Part shown: positions 23,401-26,438 of the stretch, one piece after another
Numbering within the stretch: position 1 is the first letter of the stretch
Layout: the number at the start of each line of letters is the position of its first letter
Translations under genes and position numbers: made by a program
Assembly (NCBI GenBank): GCA_963991775.1
Contig: CAXDRM010000011.1
Span: forward strand, 1 to 26,438
Direction of reading: 5' to 3'
Length of the DNA: 26,438 nucleotides
From: CAXDRM01 sp963991775
Lineage (GTDB): Bacteria; Pseudomonadota; Alphaproteobacteria; Rickettsiales; JABIRX01
Notes under the pieces: model-generated
Told to the model about the DNA's origin: nothing
Databases searched by the model: none
What the model saw: only the letters and a program-made list of their open reading frames with translations

Positions 23401-24363
23401 GATTGGCAAAATATAGGTGTATCAGAAATTAGAGAAATTGAGGTACCTGCTTCATGTAAAGCTGAGCTATTTTATGAACCTAATTTTTGGCGTACTCCTC
23501 TAACATTGAATGCAGGTAATTATAACTTAACCACTCAAGCATTGAAAACCTACTGTGATGGTGAAATATCTATCGCAGATGATAGTGGTAATTGGATGAC
23601 AGTAAATCCACCTACTAAATATTGTTATCATCATGCTGATTCAAGCCTGGGTTATAGTCTACATAATGACAGAATCCGTGATTATAGAGTTTCTATGGGC
23701 TGTTCAGTACGTATGCATAGCAAAAAGAATTGTAGTAACTATAAAGGAACTATGTTTCCAGGTGCAACTGCTAATGCTAGAAACGATATTACCTCTTTTG
23801 GTCTTGGTGGAATTACTCCACAAGAAGCTATGTGGTATCAACGTTTTGTCAGATCATTAAAAATTTCTAGAACAAATAGCTCAACAGGCCAAGCTTGCAC
23901 AGGTACTAAATCAATTCAACCTAATGCAAATGTAAATTATTTTTATTCCTATGATGTTAATAATCTAGCAACTGGTGCATCAGTTACCCGTTCTTGTTCA
24001 AGCTACAATTATGCTTTCAGAGGTAATGATATAGATGATTATCAAAGCAATGTCGAAGGATCAGTAACTCTTACATGTGGTGCAAATGGCACTCTTAATG
24101 CTACACATAATTGTATATTAGATTGTTGGCCAAATCGCGCTCAGAAAAACGAAGCTTGGGTTGCACATAATTCTCGAGTCTATATCGGTGTTGATCGTAA
24201 AGGAAATTCAGAACATCGCCATGTTTATGGCCTCTGTGAGAATGGTATAATTAATGAAAGCGATGTAACTACGGGCAATAAACATGATGTTGGTAAAAAT
24301 CATGATGATGAGCCTACGCATAGTAATGATAAAGATGATTATAAAAAAGCACCAGGCTATTAA
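20500..24363 (+). CDS. Large secreted cysteine-rich protein with sushi-like C-terminal modules
   Basis: I do not recognise this 1287-residue protein as a known family. It has a signal peptide (MYRKYITYVIAFIFFINIQT, cut after LKA), then a Cys-dense stretch (about 36-82), a long Asn/Asp-rich middle with a Ca-site-like DYDNDRNGK (278-286), and C-terminal Cys modules. Residues about 864-949 and 1166-1209 each resemble sushi/CCP repeats (LxC.YGFSG...MNCNPNGNW...C). The tail is His/Asp/Lys-rich and hydrophilic. There is no membrane anchor, so it is likely exported and disulfide-bonded. It starts with GTG, 11 bases after dksA and without a clear Shine-Dalgarno. A surface or secreted protein acting on a host is possible but unproven. 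Confidence 0.75.
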   Translation: MYRKYITYVIAFIFFINIQTLKASDSAFGDFEVGLRCDEHYHLLDTASCFPQDAILQTDGTCECPTGGCKGCTADDFYCNAPINIMSNLANPANNLESKMRVYWHYEAFGHTNSCGSRDKRPIHCETAAAWGLGVGAFACLDTSNKQSGDSKSKTFTRKFSLSTRDTNSDNLEDRARDSNKTIERVYAPKGVDFGDEYYGFQPRLEFIRFSNGQTQPILRGYITQKDKHDFNHTLINIDSDSSDPNYFHFKNEEFSDLEMGFGVTHGIVWRPIQYCTDYDNDRNGKLLETDHDGGDGIKCFNPPVIKGLLVDENDSRKGLKFTPPVSESFFPNQLSLHRGGLFEIPAAPTIRWIVKDDSTFSHPEIKVTFVDASDNSDKNSTIDLEYLNRFTNHVHSFYNYGLYAAIIENNNVTEVPKLCVYACQQNGTGNCYATGTNENTGLALSDILNPNIPANATTEEIQDIMSELDSNKDIYRIDYSDAQECYSLPSIHGDSSNPAIRLSARGIGSNYDNPKLKVQITEKGKKTNEAILNLGLVDDANAVANLESTSFSYLINENSTSIISPHLFSIRQDLELEVPSIFNVFNSTETPTETNPITNIFYLCRFYNPDIDGGFKDECNYLSSASEDTKDMMCVHNLFPTPVWDNNSKVYERPHPYNVGSPLIRNDYAEYSENNSNLCIPLPKKILSFKHILLDNERDAPKSLITINYRKPKPFINFIKDTNGNYVLDNNNRPITNEDGPVVIDEILADELTGPGPTSGHTTITEHDFDYYNKFKLSFTNMQGIYCAKVSKSEHDNNWDTAQDIPTTASETEYCYNLNKCRADDPILASQVFGASFVQAEANTLDNIGICGTSTIIEPKADCDNYGNWANIRGKCGFTCPAVNFNGFSFAQTNTNGSDTAIPVTSASLECDYGFSGTHNATMNCNPNGNWDFSSFTENNQCEINCSTKIIGTDNSIHHKTIGNYADWQNIGVSEIREIEVPASCKAELFYEPNFWRTPLTLNAGNYNLTTQALKTYCDGEISIADDSGNWMTVNPPTKYCYHHADSSLGYSLHNDRIRDYRVSMGCSVRMHSKKNCSNYKGTMFPGATANARNDITSFGLGGITPQEAMWYQRFVRSLKISRTNSSTGQACTGTKSIQPNANVNYFYSYDVNNLATGASVTRSCSSYNYAFRGNDIDDYQSNVEGSVTLTCGANGTLNATHNCILDCWPNRAQKNEAWVAHNSRVYIGVDRKGNSEHRHVYGLCENGIINESDVTTGNKHDVGKNHDDEPTHSNDKDDYKKAPGY

Positions 24364-24374
24364 AGACTAACTCT

Positions 24375-24402
24375 TTAACAATCGACAAACATAATATAAT
24401 AT
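24375..24402 (+). promoter_or_regulatory. Possible comEC promoter
   Basis: TTAACA (24375-24380) and TAATAT (24397-24402) are 16 bases apart in the 45-base space before comEC. The transcript would begin at about the GTG codon at 24409, favouring the ATG at 24418 as start. AT-rich DNA makes such matches easy, so this is weak. Confidence 0.35.
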
Positions 24403-24417
24403 TATAGTGTGGCAACT

Positions 24418-26115
24418 ATGAAATCGCACTTTAGTATAATATTATTACTTTATATAATTTTACAATTATCATTTAAAGAAGCTAAAGAGCTTAAACCTTA
24501 TCAGCGTTTAAGCTCACAAAATTATCAGATAATTGAGCAATATGGACATAATTTAATTTTAACTAACAGCGCAACAAAACAGCAATATTTATTTTATTGT
24601 CATAATTGTGCGTTTAAAATAAATGATCTACTCAATTTTAGCTCCTTAACTTTACCACTTAGTAAGTTTTTACAGGCAGATTATAAAAGCTACCTCTATC
24701 CAAATTTAGTGGCACGTCTTAAAGCCACTTCTCAAATTAAATTGGTAAAATCTGCACATAAAAATTCACTAAGCGACAAGCAGAATAATTATCGTAAACA
24801 TATTAGTCAATTTAGTGCAAACCCTTTAGCCTTAGCATTATTAGCAGGAGATAAGACTAAGCTAGAACACACTACTAGAACTGCTTTCATTAATACTGGC
24901 ACAGCTCATTTACTTGCTATTTCTGGCTTACATGTTGGTGGTATAGCTTTAGTATTTTTTTTCCTAAGCAGAAAATTACTCAGTCTTTTTTATAATTTCT
25001 CGATCAAATATACTAATAAGAAGCTAGCAGCTTTTATTGGGTTCAGTGCAGCAGCTCTTTTTGTCTATCTCGCAAATTTTCCTATTTCAGGTAATAGAGC
25101 TTTATTTTTTATCACTTTATTAACTATTTTTACTTATCGTGAACAAAAAATTGCCAATCTTAATTTGCTCTTCTTTGCCGCATTATGTTTGTTAGCATTT
25201 AATCCTTATTATCTATTTTTACCTAGCTTCCAACTAAGCTTTGCAGCTATTATTGCACTAGCTATATATTTTAAAAAATTTCATAAGCAGGAGCGTAATT
25301 ATTTTATGACAATTTTTTTCTGCTCTTTAGCAATTAGTATTTTTACCTTGCCAATTAATCTTTATCATTTTGGTAGTAGTTCACTAACTGCACCTTTTAG
25401 TAATATTATTGCTATACCTTATACTAGCTTACTCTTAATGCCTGCTGGTCTTTTAGCAATTTTAGGCAGCTATTTGGCCAGTGATTTTTTCTTTAATATT
25501 TTTGATTTTTTAGCCAGCAATTTAATTAACTTAATTAGCTGGTTAAATAATTATGCTCTTTTATTAGATAATATTTTTAGCATTAATCAGACTAGCTTAC
25601 TGTTTAGTTGCTTTGCTTTACTGGGCTTATTAGTAAGCCAGCATAAAAAGCTAATTCTCTTATATAGTAGCTTATTTATCAGCAGCATCATTTTTGCCAA
25701 TTATTTAGAGAATAAAGCAGAATTAATCATTAGTTCTAATAATAAATTTTTTATGGTTAAAGATCATAATAGCTATATTTACAGTGACAGAAAATTAGCA
25801 CATTTTAAGCAGAAAAAACTCACAAATTTTGCGCCTCAAGCAACTAGCTTTGATGCACAAAATTTTCATAATGATAATTTACATTGTTTTACAAAATTTT
25901 GCTTTTATCGCTCTAAGGGTAAAATTATTAGTATCATCCACAGAAAATTGGCTGATAAAACTTTAAAACAGCTCTGCTCAATCAGCGACCTAACCTTTAG
26001 CTATATAAAATATCAAGAATGTAAAACCAGCCTTACTCTTAATAGTTACCAAATCACCCAAGCTGGTACTATTTTTGTTCAGATTGGTAGTAAGATTAGC
26101 TTGAAGTTTTTGTAA
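24418..26115 (+). CDS. comEC: ComEC/Rec2-type DNA internalisation channel, short form
   Basis: ComEC forms the inner-membrane channel that takes up single-stranded DNA in natural transformation. The protein (about 565 residues) has an N-terminal hydrophobic segment, a DUF4131-like soluble region, then the competence domain signature: ALLAGDKTKLEHTTRTAF followed by GTAHLLAISGLHVGG, and about eight to ten membrane helices. After the last helix (about residue 430) there are only ~130 residues, with no metallo-beta-lactamase motif HxHxDH, so the nuclease-like domain of longer ComECs is absent. The ATG at 24418 was chosen; a GTG at 24409 is the alternative. No Shine-Dalgarno is evident. Its 3' end abuts a repeat at 26119. 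Confidence 0.88.
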   Translation: MKSHFSIILLLYIILQLSFKEAKELKPYQRLSSQNYQIIEQYGHNLILTNSATKQQYLFYCHNCAFKINDLLNFSSLTLPLSKFLQADYKSYLYPNLVARLKATSQIKLVKSAHKNSLSDKQNNYRKHISQFSANPLALALLAGDKTKLEHTTRTAFINTGTAHLLAISGLHVGGIALVFFFLSRKLLSLFYNFSIKYTNKKLAAFIGFSAAALFVYLANFPISGNRALFFITLLTIFTYREQKIANLNLLFFAALCLLAFNPYYLFLPSFQLSFAAIIALAIYFKKFHKQERNYFMTIFFCSLAISIFTLPINLYHFGSSSLTAPFSNIIAIPYTSLLLMPAGLLAILGSYLASDFFFNIFDFLASNLINLISWLNNYALLLDNIFSINQTSLLFSCFALLGLLVSQHKKLILLYSSLFISSIIFANYLENKAELIISSNNKFFMVKDHNSYIYSDRKLAHFKQKKLTNFAPQATSFDAQNFHNDNLHCFTKFCFYRSKGKIISIIHRKLADKTLKQLCSISDLTFSYIKYQECKTSLTLNSYQITQAGTIFVQIGSKISLKFL

Positions 26116-26118
26116 CTT

Positions 26119-26285
26119 AAATCGCCATATTGAGCAGCCTTTTCTAAAATACAGCGCTATTGTAAGCGTGGTATTTTAGCAGAGTAATTCCCTTAACTAT
26201 TTGAACAAACTTACGTATGTCTTTATACGCCGCATTTGTTCAAATAGTTAAGCTCATCAAAAATGCAAGCACATTATGGCGATTT
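26119..26285. repeat. MITE-like repeat, family B copy 2
   Basis: The 167-base element has terminal inverted repeats AAATCGCCATA (26119-26129) and TATGGCGATTT (26275-26285). Inside is a perfect 17-bp inverted pair TTAACTATTTGAACAAA / TTTGTTCAAATAGTTAA. Its ends and two inner blocks match, in reverse orientation, the element at 16294-16602. It begins 3 bases after the comEC stop codon. No obvious target-site duplication is seen, and no gene is present from 26116 to the window end. Confidence 0.8.
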
Positions 26286-26364
26286 GATATATTTTCAAAG
26301 TTATCATAAACACATTTACTCATTCCAGATATAAAAAAACTAAGTGATAACTAGAATATGGATG

Positions 26365-26438
26365 TGCATTTGCGTATCAGGAGCATTTATAAATGGCCTG
26401 CTTGTCATTTATAAAGCGCAAGCAAATCAGATCTATAC
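26365..26438. repeat. Palindromic repeat, family D copy 2 (cut by window end)
   Basis: GTGCATTTGCGTATCAGGAG followed by CATTTATAAATG matches GTGCCGTCGCGCATCAGGAG plus TATTTATAAATG at 6157-6188. The inner stem TTTATAAATG (26386-26395) pairs perfectly with CATTTATAAA (26406-26415). CAGGAG (26378-26383) is again 9 bases before an ATG (26393), whose frame begins MACLSFIKRKQ and remains open to the window end. Confidence 0.65.

Overview
The window comes from an AT-rich bacterial chromosome, probably an alphaproteobacterium of the Rickettsiales/Holosporales kind. The evidence is the low GC content, an alphaproteobacterial housekeeping set (fabG-acpP-fabF-mltG-plsC, ftsY next to mtaB, nrdA-nrdB without an ATP cone, a zinc-finger-less DksA, a short ComEC), and intergenic spaces filled with palindromic repeats. 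The lineage is an inference from gene content. No 16S rRNA or tRNA gene was seen.

Layout. 1-1563: a possible insertion-sequence end, a GNAT-like protein with a strong promoter, and a small unknown gene on the minus strand. 1564-3735: a LysR regulator and an MHS-type MFS transporter in one operon, closed by a terminator. 3814-5980 (minus): mtaB then ftsY, translationally coupled. 5981-6281: two palindromic repeats. 6282-10073: a pirin, a convergent PLP aminotransferase, a decayed second pirin copy, another palindromic repeat and a prepilin-LamG fusion. 10158-11781: a hairpin, a 43-bp tandem duplication, an AAA/DUF4143 ATPase and a nested palindrome that overlaps the nrdB stop codon. 11774-15437 (minus): lolA and, separately, nrdA-nrdB behind a promoter carrying two or three NrdR boxes. 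15528-19911: fatty-acid and envelope genes fabG, acpP, fabF, mltG and plsC, interrupted between fabG and acpP by a 309-bp repeat. 19997-26115: dksA, a 1287-residue secreted cysteine-rich protein and comEC. 26116-26438: a second copy of the repeat next to fabG, and a partial palindrome matching the one before pirin.

How the genes fit together. FabG, AcpP and FabF elongate fatty acids and the PlsC-like enzyme puts acyl chains into phospholipid. MltG terminates glycan strands, LolA ferries lipoproteins and FtsY targets membrane proteins, so much of the window serves envelope growth. NrdAB makes dNTP precursors under likely NrdR control. ComEC, and possibly the prepilin-like protein, could belong to DNA uptake.

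The least ordinary content is the repeat landscape, with at least four palindromic or inverted-repeat elements or families, three of them seen in two copies. One family carries a Shine-Dalgarno-like box, a start codon and a conserved short peptide in both copies. Next are the pirin remnant, the prepilin-LamG fusion and the large secreted protein downstream of dksA. No clearly new multi-gene defence or biosynthetic system is visible.
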